A stretch of DNA of 64,000 bases from Glandiceps talaboti (GCF_964340395.1 NC_135555.1:24009725-24073724), one strand, 5' to 3'. Shown: positions 34,001 through 53,683, numbered from the stretch's first letter. The notes: generated by a model not told the origin, from the letters alone. A program made the numbers and translations.

Positions 34001-35867
34001 AAAATCATGAAATAGATGATAATTTCATTAAACAAGTGATAGTTTTTTCAATAAGGGGTTTTAGCATCTGAGGAATTTCCAAAATCCTTGCGAAATTTGA
34101 AAGGAATATTGCATAGTCAATAGTACAGCTCATTTCGGTCGGATCTCTGTTTTACTCTCAAATTTGAAATCAAATCTTTATCTCGTACTGCAGATTCCAT
34201 AAAGTACTATATCAATACGGTTCCTTTCTTTACTGTAGGAAATTTAAATCACAAAGTCGGACTCAATGCGTGAGCAACGCATTTATCTGTAGAGTTTTCA
34301 ACTCACTATAACTATGGGTTAATAAAACTTATACCAATCGCATGTCGGGTGTCATAATCTCTATCATTCTCTATTTATTCACGATTCCACGCTCTCAGAC
34401 ACAATCTCTCATTCTGTGATTTCCTATTCCGTCACTGCAATATGTTACCATATCTTGTTCGAGTAGGATTCCCTTCAATCTAACAAATCAGTTTAAAGTT
34501 TCCCTTCGAAAAAGGTCTCGTATCATCTCCACGTCATTTTTGTAACTACTTTTCCTTCTCGTTCAATAGTATATAGTATTATTTGTTACTCATCCAGCGG
34601 CGTTGTTTTTCTTCTTCTTAAGGTTGTCAATAATACTTCGTAAAGTTTATACTTTATGCTATTACGCACATAATGGTCCTTTATCCAAGTTTGGTTCTTC
34701 CACCACTGTAACAAATGGGTCATTGACTCGCTACTCACAGTCTCACGTCAACCTCTAATGTTATAACGTTACTTTTTCACCAGTGTTACTCTTTGATCTC
34801 CGCACCTAGCTGACAGATCATTTAACTATACTAGAATCACTCTCATATCTCCAATTGTACTCGGGATCACTGGGCCTTTAGGGAATTAACTCAGACTGCA
34901 TACAATGTTCATGGTTAACTTTCAATCATTTTAGAAGTAGCCACGGAGCAGATCGAAGCTCTTAGTCTGGCCCCAGCTGTTTCATTCAGCTCGCTCCTTT
35001 CTAAAATGAATCTATACTCTATTCCAACTTTAAGTTCTTATAAACATAAATTATACAATACTCAAATGATTGCATGATAAAATCATCAGCACCATAAATG
35101 AAAAAAGCGACGTGCTGCTGCCTTAATTTAATGCAAATTATATAGACAATTATGGTATATATTACTTCAAGTGTTCCACAAACTGAACATCACGTTTTCG
35201 ATACGAGTAATAAACCCTGTATATAAATCCTCTATATTTCAAAAAGGTTTACGTAACACAACAAGTATTCATTATTATTAAGTAGTATTTTGTCTATAAA
35301 TCTTGAATTTACCACTACAAATATTATATGTCAAAGGTAGGCCAACTAACGCAACACAATATTTCATACATTGATAAGATCTAAAAAGGTTTCTAAAATG
35401 TCGAGTAAATACCCTTTCATTAATTAATTGCATAATTATTTCCTTGTGAGAGTCATTAAAACAAATGTATTTTTAACTGATGGGGGAGGGACATGTTGAT
35501 CTAGATATTTGTAGATAGTGTGTACATGTGCCATTGATCATTTTGGAAAAGAAAATGATAGAATGAAACATATTCTCATAACACATATCTCTAGATACAA
35601 AACACAAGATCGCATTACAAAAGTCCCGTGGGCTGGGTGTGGCACCAGGTCAAAGTCTGTACTTTTTGATGGGTTACAATTTTGTAAATTGTCGACTAGT
35701 ATAGTCAAAGTGATTGTAAAGTCATCCCTACCATCAAGTATACGTTTGTCGTCGCTGAAATCGTCGATGTTGATAGGATTTGATAAGACTGGTGTGGAGT
35801 AGTGTAATGCCAGTGTAAACATCCACAATAACGCTATATCCATCCTTTCGTTCTTCAACAATGACAT
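23964..35867 (-). CDS. Type I membrane protein with two tectonin-like propeller blocks, 7 exons, 643 aa
   Basis: Exons in transcript order: 35867-35732, 33467-32745, 30720-30658, 30377-29670, 27816-27766, 27576-27532, 24169-23964. Every junction is AG/GT and phase 1, and the joined length is 1932 nt, closing exactly on TAA. Residues 1-30 form a signal peptide (core IALLWMFTLALHY). Exons 2 (241 codons) and 4 (236 codons) each hold a related block of about 45-residue blades. Examples are WSDTLPNSCCVIDISV then NGTLIGL in exon 4, and WSVISGSCCVVSVT then GTIFALN in exon 2; both blocks also have WSEPLP/WSEPIP. This spacing resembles tectonin/tachylectin-like beta-propellers. Exons 3, 5 and 6 are short Ser/Gly/Glu linkers. 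Exon 7 gives a transmembrane helix (about 584-601) and a basic 42-residue tail. Extracellular recognition is inferred; I know no named orthologue. A missed small phase-1 exon is possible, and ATG 35867 directly follows a possible acceptor. Confidence 0.8.
24369..24411. repeat. 14-bp unit, three tandem copies
   Basis: GTGTTCTACAAACG repeated three times with one change, in the last intron of the minus-strand gene. Confidence 0.8.
26690..26770 (-). repeat. tRNA-like / tRNA-derived SINE head
   Basis: Read on the minus strand: GTCAATGGATAGAGTGGTTG, GCTTGGAATCTAGAGGTTGC, then AAATTCC. It resembles a box A (GGATAGAGTGGTTGGC) and a decayed box B (GGTTGCAAATTCC) at tRNA-like spacing, but no acceptor stem closes. 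A decayed tRNA-derived retroposon or tRNA pseudogene is likely. In the last intron of the minus-strand gene. Confidence 0.45.
28066..28330 (-). mobile_element. tRNA-derived SINE with (ATAA)n tail
   Basis: On the minus strand the head has box A TGGCCGAGTGGT (28320-28309) and box B TGTTCGAATCCC (28277-28266) at tRNA spacing. A ~150-nt body follows, with CCCCGGGTACTCCGGTTTCC and CCCTCACTGGACTTC, ending in an (ATAA)n tail at 28100-28066. The polymerase III head, unrelated body and A-rich tail are the standard SINE layout. It lies in intron 4 of the membrane-protein gene, in the same orientation. Confidence 0.85.
28340..28960 (+). repeat. Diverged relatives of the 20980-21790 repeat
   Basis: Shared blocks are GCTGGATTTTAATGATTGACC, TGACCCTGAATGTCAAGGTC, AAATATGACCACTTTTCAGT, GGGGTTAGACAATCAAACAG and TTGGCTGTCATTCAGTACAA, again at roughly 270-nt spacing. 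Right next to the SINE. Confidence 0.6.
31260..31310. other. Poly-C run in intron 2 of the membrane-protein gene
   Basis: A C run (31281-31293) with TTGCCCC on its left and CATTTTGCCCC on its right. Similar homopolymer G/C runs mark transposon ends elsewhere in this window, so it may be a decayed element end. Confidence 0.3.
31980..32510 (+). mobile_element. Helitron-like dispersed repeat, copy B, with internal (GA)n
   Basis: Same family as 7680-8065: TTTACCAAAACCTAATCAGT, ATTCCCATCAAATCTCAGAC and CAAGTAGTTTTGGAGTTCAA, then (GA)n at 32431-32452, then the conserved tail CTGCCTATAACACTACTGAA with TCAGTTGTGCTAAAAA. In intron 1-2 territory of the membrane-protein gene, downstream of exon 2. Confidence 0.6.
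33676..33735. repeat. 30-bp tandem duplication
   Basis: CATAATATCATCAGYATATC plus CGCCACATTT occurs twice head to tail. Intron 1 of the minus-strand gene. Confidence 0.85.
33736..35500. other. Remainder of intron 1 of the membrane-protein gene
   Basis: Mostly unique sequence. The 34060-35000 part is unusually rich in scattered TC-rich words but has no exon, tandem unit or inverted ends that I can define. Confidence 0.45.
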
Positions 35868-37829
35868 CTGTCAATGAAAATAACACGTTAAATTGAATTG
35901 ATTTGAAAAATAATCGTATCATTATAGTTTATCGTGCAGTGATAACGTGATAAACTTTCCACGACAATGAGAGCAAACGTTAGACAATTTACTTTAAGAC
36001 AGAAAGTGAAGGGACATAAGACATTTAGTGCATACATATCAAATACTTTCCATGAAGACTACAATAGTCAATTATTCGATTCTCTTTGTGAAAATACACG
36101 CTCAATATTTTGTCTACAACAAGTTTTATTTTGCCGTTGTCACATATTTTCTGTAGGGATTGAAGGTCCTATCTAAATGCCATATAACAGTTAGGACATG
36201 TTATCAAAACCACATGGGGACAATAGATGTAATTGACTTGAATGTATATATGTGATTGTAGAAGTGAATCTCCAATCCATACTGTGTCTAAATAGTGTAG
36301 ATATGCGTGGCTATCGTTACCCCCCCCCCTTTCCAATTAAGATACTTTCAATCTTTAAAACTTGTCCAGAAGAACCGTGAGAAAGTCACGGAGGATGCAA
36401 AGAATTAAAGTAATACTTGCCTGTCACGTGACATATCCTGGTCACACTCTTCCGTGTAGAGAACAAAATACAGTATAGTGATGTGAAGTAGAGGATATTT
36501 GTACAAAGTGACCACACCCATTTAGTGTAAACTGACGTTGTATGCACCTACCATCTGTTAATTTATTCATTTATTAACATCAATATCGAAATCATACCGA
36601 AGTATTATTCAGAACACTCCGAGGGAAATACATTTCATTACTTAAGATTGCTACTAATTTGGCTCTTGAAATTATTGCATGCCCTTACAGAGGAAGTGAA
36701 CGATTTACCCCAAAAAAACATACATGTTTCAGTGTATGCACACACAAAAAAAACAGCTACCACTCATGGCCTTTGAGGTTGTCGACGATTGTACTAGCAA
36801 GGGAACCAAGGGGTTACATTTATTCTAAAATGCCCGGAAGAGTATAAAAATACCATGTACATATAATCTTTCTACAACATCTGGTGTGTTAGAAGTGCTT
36901 TTGCCCAAGCTTTGCGACTTGCAAAACATCTAAAATCTACCCACCCAGTCTCTAAACAAATTGTGATGTTTCACCGTGAAGAGTACCAGGTTAAATCCAC
37001 ACTGCAAGCACGTACGATACATTCATTTATTTATATTGTTGGTATTGCTGGCTAAATAAAAGAGATTGTTCTGCTGTTTAATTTCTTTCCCTGGTAAAGG
37101 ATAACTTATAATCTTCTCTTCCAACGATATATTTTTATTCAGTTTGTTTCATTAGTTCACTTCTACCAATTCCCGTTATATAAATACAAATATCTGTAAT
37201 TAAATTATTACCATGGTTTCAGTTACAGTGACGTTTCATTTAGTACCTCAACTTCAGAGACATTACCACACCGAATGAACAGTCAATCATATTCCGATTA
37301 GATGTAAGGATTTTCACTAAACGACACGTTGTGCACCAAATTTAGATCACTAATGGGATCATCGTGTCTTGAAGATTTCTTGTACACCTCCTTCAGAGCA
37401 GTCCACAATGCACTTTGCCTGTTGCACTGGTAGGGTGGTTGAATGTACCAATTCTTGTCCTCCGTACTTCAATAGAGATACCCATGACCTAAATTTCCCT
37501 CAAGGGGATACAGATATACTTTGTAGTTATCACACTCTGAAAATTTACTGTGTCCTCAGTTGTAATTCGTCAAAATTCGTAAAAGATTCAGAGCACGGTT
37601 AGCCAGTACTGCGTTCCAATCGACGCCCTCTATGTGTCAAAGGTTGACACTCTCAGAAAACTTAGTAAATATATATTTTATGTTACTAAACTTAGAAAAG
37701 ATGCTACTAGAAACTCTGAGATTCAAAGGGACTGACAAATTTGACATTTTCTGGTGATCCGTTCATTTTTGTATATTTAAGGTTTGTATTTTTTTGGCTG
37801 GTGGCCAACAGTACTGAATAAACGATTGA

Positions 37830-38030
37830 TATATTAAGAGCATTCCGACCAAATTTCAGACCAAGTTTTTGAGTTTACGGGGTTTTTTTACCAAAATTGA
37901 CACTTTTGACAAAACCCACGCACTTGTGATGCGACCATTTTGATTTCCACAATTTCCAAAATAGACACCTAACGTTATATCCCCATCAAATACATAGAAA
38001 TCAGTCAGTGGTTTTTGACCGTAAGTTGTT

Positions 38031-38085
<55 letters not shown>

Positions 38086-38135
38086 GCTTTGCTATGCCCA
38101 TAGTACTACTGAATCTCAGCTCAGCTAAAAAGAAA
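37830..38135 (+). mobile_element. Helitron-like dispersed repeat, copy C, with internal (GACA)n
   Basis: Same body (GACCAAATTTCAGACCAAGT, CAAAATAGACACCTAACGTT, ATCAGTCAGTGGTTTTTGAC), then (GACA)n at 38034-38084, then the tail CGCTTTGCTATGCCCATAGT with ACTACTGAATCTCAGC and GCTAAAAAG. Third microsatellite type at the same position of the same repeat. Confidence 0.6.
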
Positions 38136-38745
38136 CCCATCAAACTTTTGCCCTTATGGGGTACTTTGTACTGCTATATTTGTAGAGATTGGGACATTTT
38201 GCCCGTCATCTTTGTTTCATTCTGGTACTACATCGAAGAAGTCTCAGAGGAGACGACAGCCAATGAAAGGACTGGTCAAATCTCACCTACAGTATCTAGT
38301 GCACTTGTGGATCAAATTGGAGTGGTATACAATTCTACAACTTTAATACATCAACTTATCGACCAGTAAAGAGTGTACCACCCCACCCTACCCTGAATTA
38401 CAAACACATTCCTAGTGAAAAAGTATCATATTGACATTACTCAGTGAAATTTGGAATGGAAAAATAGACTGTCAAAAGGGTGCAATGAAAGATAAAAATA
38501 TGGTTACAAGTCAATCAATGTTTCATGTAATATTTTGAATCAATCAAACAGTTAGACACTTTGACATTAGAAATTGTACGATTACCTCATTCATTACATG
38601 ATGTATTATAAACATCAATTCTGGCTTCAACTGGGAACTAAAGGTCCGTAAAGATATCAATCGTGGTAAAATCATGTGTCTACAGTTTGGAGTAGTGTAT
38701 ACTTTAAGTATCTAGATCAAAATCAATGAAAGAAAAGTAATTCTA

Positions 38746-38814
38746 CGCACACACACACACTCACACATGTACATGTACATGTACATGTACATGCACACAC
38801 ACAGACACGCATAC
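38746..38814. repeat. (AC)n and (TGTACA)n simple repeats
   Basis: AC runs flank five TGTACA hexamers; directly left of the reverse-transcriptase relic. Confidence 0.85.
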
Positions 38815-38834
38815 TTATAAGCATATATCCACAT

Positions 38835-39486
38835 ATATTGGGCATTGAACTGTCACATGACATGGAATGGAAGCACCACATATCAAATATCACATCTAAA
38901 GCATCAAGGATCCTAGGACTACTACAAAGACATCTACATGATTGTCCTCCCAGTACCAAACAAACCGCATATATGTTCCTTGTACGACCGCGTATACTGT
39001 GTGAATATTTGTGACCCTTACATCAAAGTTTGCAAAAATGCTGTTGAAAAAATTCAACGCAGAGCAGCTCAGTTTGTCACCGGAAACTACAAGAGGGAAG
39101 CCAGAGTATCCGATGTCAGTGTATGCGATATGGATATGCTATGGAATATCTAATGGCCATGCCTTGAAAATAATCACATGGCAGTTAGCAGATTAACTTT
39201 CCTATATAAAGCTACAAACAATCTAATTTCTTTTCAAGATAATAAACTACCTTAATCATCATCACATTCTACTACAAGGTGAAATGTACCTGGTTCTTCT
39301 TTCCTATCCATAATCGCTAAGAAAAACAGTTATGCATATCCACTTATTCCTCGGACAATTCCAGAATGGAATCTCTTGCCATTATCCATTCAACAAGCAA
39401 AGACAATAGACAGTTTCAAATCTGCCCTCTCAAGCATTAATATCATCGATCTCATAGACCGTGCTCACGTACCTGAACACGGATGA
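38835..39486 (+). pseudogene. Non-LTR retrotransposon reverse-transcriptase C terminus, frameshifted
   Basis: Three conserved pieces in order. First, LGIELSHDMEWKHHI...SRILGLLQRHL...CPP...VRPRILCEYL up to a TGA at 39012-39014. Second, in another frame from 39013, DPYIKVCKNAVEKIQRRAAQ then FVTGNYKREARVSDV. Third, LTFLYKATNNLI and PRTIPEWNLLPLSIQQAKTI with SFKSALSSI, ending at TGA 39484-39486. This is the thumb and C-terminal signature of Jockey/CR1/RTE-type LINE proteins; the exact clade cannot be resolved. Frameshifts, stops and loss of the upstream catalytic domains show it is dead. Confidence 0.8.
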
Positions 39487-39534
39487 GATCTAAAGGACAC
39501 CGCCAGTGTTACGCCTGTGTGGTGATAATCCTTT

Positions 39535-39697
<163 letters not shown>

Positions 39698-40790
39698 CAG
39701 TATGGGCGTAGTATGTACACAGTTTTAAAAGTAGATATGAAAGTGTAAAATAGGTGTAAAAAAGTACTTTAGAATTCTCCTGCTTGTAACAGTACTAAAT
39801 AGTAGGTTGTCACGCCTCTTTCTTGATGTGGAATAGTCGGTACTACTAGTATTACATTCTTTTAATAGTTCGGGATGTCGCTCTGCATATTTTACTAAGT
39901 ATTTATTTATTTATTTTACAAAAGCGTCCTACAAAAAAAATACGAAAGAAATTCATCTTGTTTCGTTACAAAACAGCTCGTCGGCAGGATCACGGATACT
40001 TTCGTTTTTACTTTCACTTGTTGGTGTGTACGTGCAAGTCACAATATTAATACGTTGTCATCAACAATGTCATTATTGTCTTGTAAACAATCAAAGAGCT
40101 TCCTTTGTGACGTCACTAGTGTGATCGATCTTGTGAAGTTCAATCGTTATCTAGTCAGTCGATCGAGTGAATACAATGTCAGACTTTCAACTCCATGACG
40201 TATGCAAAACAACATTGCCGTCTTCTCTTCTATCTGGACAGTTCAGTTTGGGTTTTGTACTTCTTAGTTTCTTAGTGTTCCATGGCAAGACATAACGTTT
40301 TGAATGGTGGGTGCACGATCACGTTTAGACGATCTATTCGTTTGTGGAACTCAGCGACATCTTGACAGCTAGGACTATAGTTGGTATCCTATAAAAACAG
40401 AGTGTAGGTGTCATTTATGTTTACTGGTGTGGGAGCTTATTGTTACATTAGGTAACCTTGCTTATAAAACCAAATATATAGTGAGTGGGACTGCAGTCTG
40501 TAAATTGTGAGACCGTGATACTTCCATTGCACGCATTGTATGAATATGGAATGACAATAGCCATTTTCGTTGACGTGTTACGTAACATAGACAGTGGGGA
40601 TCGCACAGTGGCCGTGGAACGTTTTAACGAAGATGTAGAAATGATCATACTGTAAAGGTTACACACACGAACAGTCGACCATCTCAATGAAAACATCTGT
40701 ACCAAGTCAATGCACAGTATTCATACCTACTTCAGATATGAAGAAGAGGAGAACATTCACTTTCAAAGAACAGTGTACACTGATCAAAAT

Positions 40791-48516
<7,726 letters not shown>

Positions 48517-48535
48517 CACACTCTCTTTTCAATTA

Positions 48536-48884
48536 TTAAAGTGGCCATATGGATTAAGATTTGGTATTTATTTTTTATTTTTAATTCATAAAACTATATT
48601 ATCATGGCTTACTACTTGAAAATCAATGTGAACTATATAGAACAAGTCTGTGTTTTTCACTCAATACATTGCAAAAAGGTAAAAAAAAACGTGTAAAATG
48701 TTAGTTATTGTAAGTACAATAACTTGCACATATATTATTTAATGTGTGCAATTTATTGAGTTACAAACAAGGACTTGGCATTTGTTGTTTCACATTTATT
48801 TTTTAAGTAGGAAACCATGATAACATTATTTTATAAATGAAAAATCCAAATAAATACCCAATCCTCATCCATATGGTCACTTAA
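48536..48884. mobile_element. Palindromic MITE with TTAA ends, copy 2
   Basis: Starts TTAA-AGTGGCCATATGGA and ends TCCATATGGTCAC-TTAA. It aligns along its length with 16747-17066 (ATTTTTAATTCATAAAAC, TACTTGAAAATCAATGTGAA, CAATACATTGCAAAAAGGT). It starts 20 nt after the stop codon of the CUB/lectin gene, so it probably forms that gene's 3' UTR. An ATTAAA at its left edge (48535-48540) could be the polyadenylation signal. Confidence 0.75.
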
Positions 48885-51269
48885 CTGTTTTAATATTTAT
48901 AAGTAACGTTTATATTGTCATTTTGTACATAAACTTTATTATGATCACTTTCACCGATTTTTAGACTTCACTTTAAGTTGCTGTTGAAATATAGACTATT
49001 TACACATTGTTTACACAAATTCTTTATGTTTTTAAATGAAGCAGATGAATTTAAAATGAATCGTTGCGTATTGATATGGAAATAAACAAATTTATTTTTT
49101 TTCAAGTAATATCAAGCTGTGAAGAAATTCTGTAACGCTGCAACATACGACTTTGAAATGAAATGAACAGACAAATATGTCTTGTTTCCTTTATATGGGA
49201 ATTCAAAATTTGTGTTCTGTAGCATGAATGTAGAAATTGATCAACTGTAAAGCATAGATGATATCTTCATTGTTTACAACCCCTGACAGTCTGCTATGCA
49301 ATGAAAACTTTCTGGAAATACGTACGATGGCAAGTGTCAAACTTAAGAGACGAACGTAAGTCAAAACGGGTAAAATTATAGACATAGAGTTTAAGCTAAC
49401 ATCTCCCAGCTAGTGCACAATGGAATACCCAGCAAACACACGATTTATTTGTACATGTCTATCTGGAATCAATGTAACATATAAGTGTATACCATTCCCA
49501 GCAAATGAAAAGCAACATAAACTTATTTCTAATAATGTTACCGGTATATACACACGGTGGTATTTCTGATATAAAGGAAAAGAAATGTGCTCACTCAAAT
49601 ACAACTCTCTGACAATTATTTTGTGCTTTTGAAATTACACACGGAGTTACAAAGTTGTAAATCTGTTCGATTAGGAAGGTGTTTTGGACAACGAAAGTGA
49701 TCACATTTTGTTCAGGTTAACGTTCATTGTTGTCGCTAGGGGCGCAAGCCACTTGGGTACAACGTGCGCAGCGTGCGATAATTAACATCTACCGAATGCC
49801 AACTGATTCTCTGTTAGACCAAGTTTTCTACGCGTTTGTTCTTAGAACCAATTGAAAATAAAGAGAAACGAAACGCGCCACAGTAAAAATGTTCGCGATA
49901 AGACGATGCGTCGCAAACACACGTCAACGAATAGTTAGCCCTACGTGATCGATGAGGGCGCATAGATAGTGCAAGAATATTCGAGTACAATTATGCAGTA
50001 GATGATATCGGTATACAAAACCAACAAAGCGATGTGAAACTCCGAGGACTGTAAGAGAGTCTACGATAACACATCTAGGTCAATATTGAAGGTACAAGTG
50101 CTATACCTTTATATTGTCTATATAGAACCTGTTGTGCATGCAATATCATTACATATGTAGATAGTATGTGTACATTGAAGTAGCTATCATGAGATGATAT
50201 CTAAAAGTACCGTACCCGTATGTCAGAACCTCGCTAGCCAATTGCTATTAATATATAACCCTGGAGTTATCTTGCATCTGTCACAATATCACTTTACTGG
50301 TTTGATAAGGGGTGAGATCAATAGTTCAATGAAGGATAAAAAAACCTAAATTACTTCATGGGGGTGGGGGTTGAGTCATTTAGTTCTCATCCTACAAAAT
50401 CGATTTTACTTTTAATGGATGTGTTCTATCCCTAAATTCAAATATTTCTTTTAAAAATGACAAATTGAGAAAGGGAAATATTATTGCGGTAAATGCATGG
50501 CACTAAAATACAGTAAAGTGTCAGCAAAAGTATAGTATTTACTCACAACATACTGGTTTTATATCCGTAGCATCTCATACTACTACATACTGATTTGAAA
50601 TTGATTGTGTGGTTTGAAGCAATTTTCAATTTTGGCCAATGTAGTTAGAAGTGATGGGGATGGGGGGGGGGTCTAAGATGAGGGTATCAGTATGAACTTG
50701 TCAGAAGGGATTAATACACTTTCTATTTTGGACACTACATGTTATTGACACTACAAATCACCACATCTCATCAGATTCCAGTTTCTATTATACACTAGCA
50801 TTTGTCCGGGGGCGTTTGTCCGGGGGGGGGGCGTTTGTCCTAGAACCACACTAGGTATGACCACCTAATGTTCTCTAACATACCGGTGACTTTACTCTGC
50901 ATGCAATATTAATGCCCCTATACCAATGGAGATGAGATCTAAGGCCTAAGTATAAGAATTTAGTTTTTTCATCCTACATTGAACTATTGATCTCACACCT
51001 AACAAGTCTGTTTAACTGTTTTAAATGATTTATCAGTTCCTTCAACTGAAATATCGTCTATTCAAAGGTTTTATGTTGTGTGTTGTTGTTTTGTTCTTGA
51101 ATGTACAGCCTAGCACATAACATGAAAGTCATGTGACATAAACAATTCAATTTCACAAAAAAAGTCACAGAACAGACTTGTCGTGTCGTGTCGTATACAC
51201 TTCTATATCCTGTAATTGAGTATATTATCAATGTGACGTCACACGCAATTTCCCTGATAAAGTCGCAAA
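48885..51269. other. Intergenic DNA
   Basis: No exon that I can support. 49730-50000 is richer in CG dinucleotides than its surroundings and contains a 19-codon ATG frame at 49889-49948. Poly-G runs occur at 50662 and 50823, the latter within a short duplication of GGGGGCGTTTGTCC. Confidence 0.5.
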
Positions 51270-51660
51270 AAATATAGTTTTTGAGAAAACTGTAGTTATC
51301 CGAGACCGCCGCAGTCATTTCAGGCCGCTGTAGTATTCCTGGACCACTGTAGTGACATGAGACCGCTGTAGTAAGCTGAGAAACCATTACAGTGATATGC
51401 AACCACTATAGTAGTTATCTTAAACCGCTGTAATTATCTCTGACCACTGTAGTGAGCTGAGTCCGTTGTAGGATCCGGGATTGTAGTGAGCTGAAACCAT
51501 TGCAGTTATCTGAGACGGCTGCAGTGATCTCTATTGCTATAGTGATCTGTGAACACAGTGATCTGAGACGTTTAATCTATGAGACTGTTGTGGTGATCTG
51601 AGACCGGTCTAGTGGTCTGAGACTGCTGTAGTGATCTGAGCCCAGTGCAGTGATCTCTCC
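51270..51660. repeat. Diverged ~20-bp minisatellite
   Basis: About 18 units around GACCGCTGTAGTGATCTGA, heavily mutated. Two or three more units appear at 52982-53028, on the far side of an insertion-like block. Confidence 0.75.
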
Positions 51661-51689
51661 GACCCAAGCGATTACTAATATATAGAAAG

Positions 51690-52979
51690 GTACATGTATA
51701 CGGGTATGTGCCACCCAAATAGGTCACTTTTGAACGATACTACCGTGAGTTGACTTTTCATCTGACAATTCACAAATCATGGGGTCGATACCATGGGAAA
51801 CGTTGACGTCTTCCTGCTTTTAATGAGATATATATACCTTGACAGCATCATAATAAATGGTTGTTTCACAATGGTTCATGTTGTGCTACGGAGCAAAGAC
51901 TTGGGGAACCCTAAAACGAATGTCAACTTGAATGACAGAAAACGAATGCCATCATTTACTCTATGAAGATGATGGCTTAACACCCTTTACTACATTTAAT
52001 ATGTTGAATAACATCCTCTACTCTATTTTAAAAAGTGGAATGACAGCCGACTCACTATAATACATGTAAAATTGGAATGACAACATTTCCTGATTCAACG
52101 CCAATTTGAATCACATCTGGGAGTCTAGGGCACACATACTATAGACTATAGTTTCTACACTATTATACATAGTAGGAATGGACACCTACACTTCTCTAAC
52201 AAACCTAAATGACCTTACTATAGTTGTTATAGTAGTGCGATTATACCACTCTATTAGGACGCTGACAATTTTGTGTGAATGAGAAACTGATTTCTTAGGA
52301 CCGGACCCCTCGGTGTTCTCCCCATATATTCTAAATCCTCAAAACCTGTTTTGTTCTATTAACTTACAACATTACTATATCAAATTTACAATCACCATAA
52401 ATGGTAGCCTTGATATCTTGCCAAATCTGTGAAATCATAACATCCCAGTCTTAAGTCCAAACAACAAACTCTGTTAGAAAAGAAAACTTTGTACTCAAAT
52501 CCTCCTTGATGTGATTTTTAGAAGTAGACACATAGTAAAAATCGTTCTCATTTGCTGCAAATATTACTAAATCTAGATTATTAAAACCCCTACATGCACC
52601 ATAGTAATGTTCAAAAACAGAGTTAATGTTGTGGACATAGTTATGTGGGCTGAACAGGTGTTGTGTTTAGGGTATATATTGTCAAAATCTAATCTTTTCT
52701 GTCTAGTATAAATGGTTATTATGACAAAGGACGAGACTGAATTAAGTCTTTTATTTGATAAATGTGTTTAATTTGGTGAAATCTAGCCATGACAATGCAA
52801 CGGTGCAAATGAAACATTGCTTGCAAAATAGCCTAAAGGTAATTGACCGGATGATTTCCCCGAAAATCCCTAACAATGGGTCTTTTTGGGATTATATAGG
52901 AATAAATGTTTTGACATTGGGTTACACCCCCGTCTGGAAATTTGGGATTACTCACCCCCCTCACCCCCCCCCCCAGTAA
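51690..52979. mobile_element. Probable insertion splitting the minisatellite
   Basis: The block between the two halves of the GACCGCTGTAGTGATCTGA array begins near GTATACGGGTATGTGCCACC and ends in CACCCCCCTCACCCCCCCC. It has no coding sequence. The starting motif is shared with 56050-56080, and poly-C/G borders are common at element ends here. I could not define exact inverted ends. Confidence 0.45.
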
Positions 52980-53394
52980 TCTGGGGTCGCTATAGTGATC
53001 TGAGACCGATCTAGTGATCTGAGAAGTTATCTCTTATTGTGAAGAGTACACGCTGTTTTGTAAAAAGAAAACTGAGTAAACGACAGTGTTGTGTGACGTA
53101 TTAGTCTTTGACGCCTGTATTCTACTAAACACACTTGGACACAGTACAGAACGTGCATGTTTACAGTCTGTGCTTTTATAAACGCTCCTGCACTTACATG
53201 TAACGTCGACAGCATTGTGATGGTTGTCTATGGCAACCAAGCTGAGGTTTGTTTTAATGTTTCTCAAAGTAACACATTAAAATCAAATTTTCATTATTTG
53301 GAATTATGTAAACGGAAGATGGAGTACAACTTATTGATAGTTTTTTGCAGTTATCATCATACGCCCTTCATTTTTATGCGAGAATTTGAGATAA

Positions 53395-53418
53395 CAACAG
53401 ACAGACAGGCAGACAGGC

Positions 53419-53467
<49 letters not shown>

Positions 53468-53523
53468 GGCAGACAGACAGATAGATATCCATCCATCCGT
53501 ACATACATACATACATACATACA

Positions 53524-53555
<32 letters not shown>

Positions 53556-53683
53556 CATGCATATATGCATGTATGCATCCATCCATCCATCCATCCATCC
53601 ATCCATCCATCCGTACATACATACATACATACATACATACATACATACATACACACACGCGCGCGCGCACACACGCACGCACG

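Noticed and set aside
33658-34035. 125-codon minus-strand frame within intron 1 of the propeller gene
   Set aside because: Contains a 30-bp tandem duplication (KCGGYTDDIM/KCGGYADDIM), has no splice sites matching the phase-1 pattern and no recognisable domain.
37369-37602. Cys-rich 77-codon frame between the divergent genes
   Set aside because: Begins with TTG rather than ATG, and no phase-consistent splice pair could be assigned; worth a domain search only if transcripts are seen.
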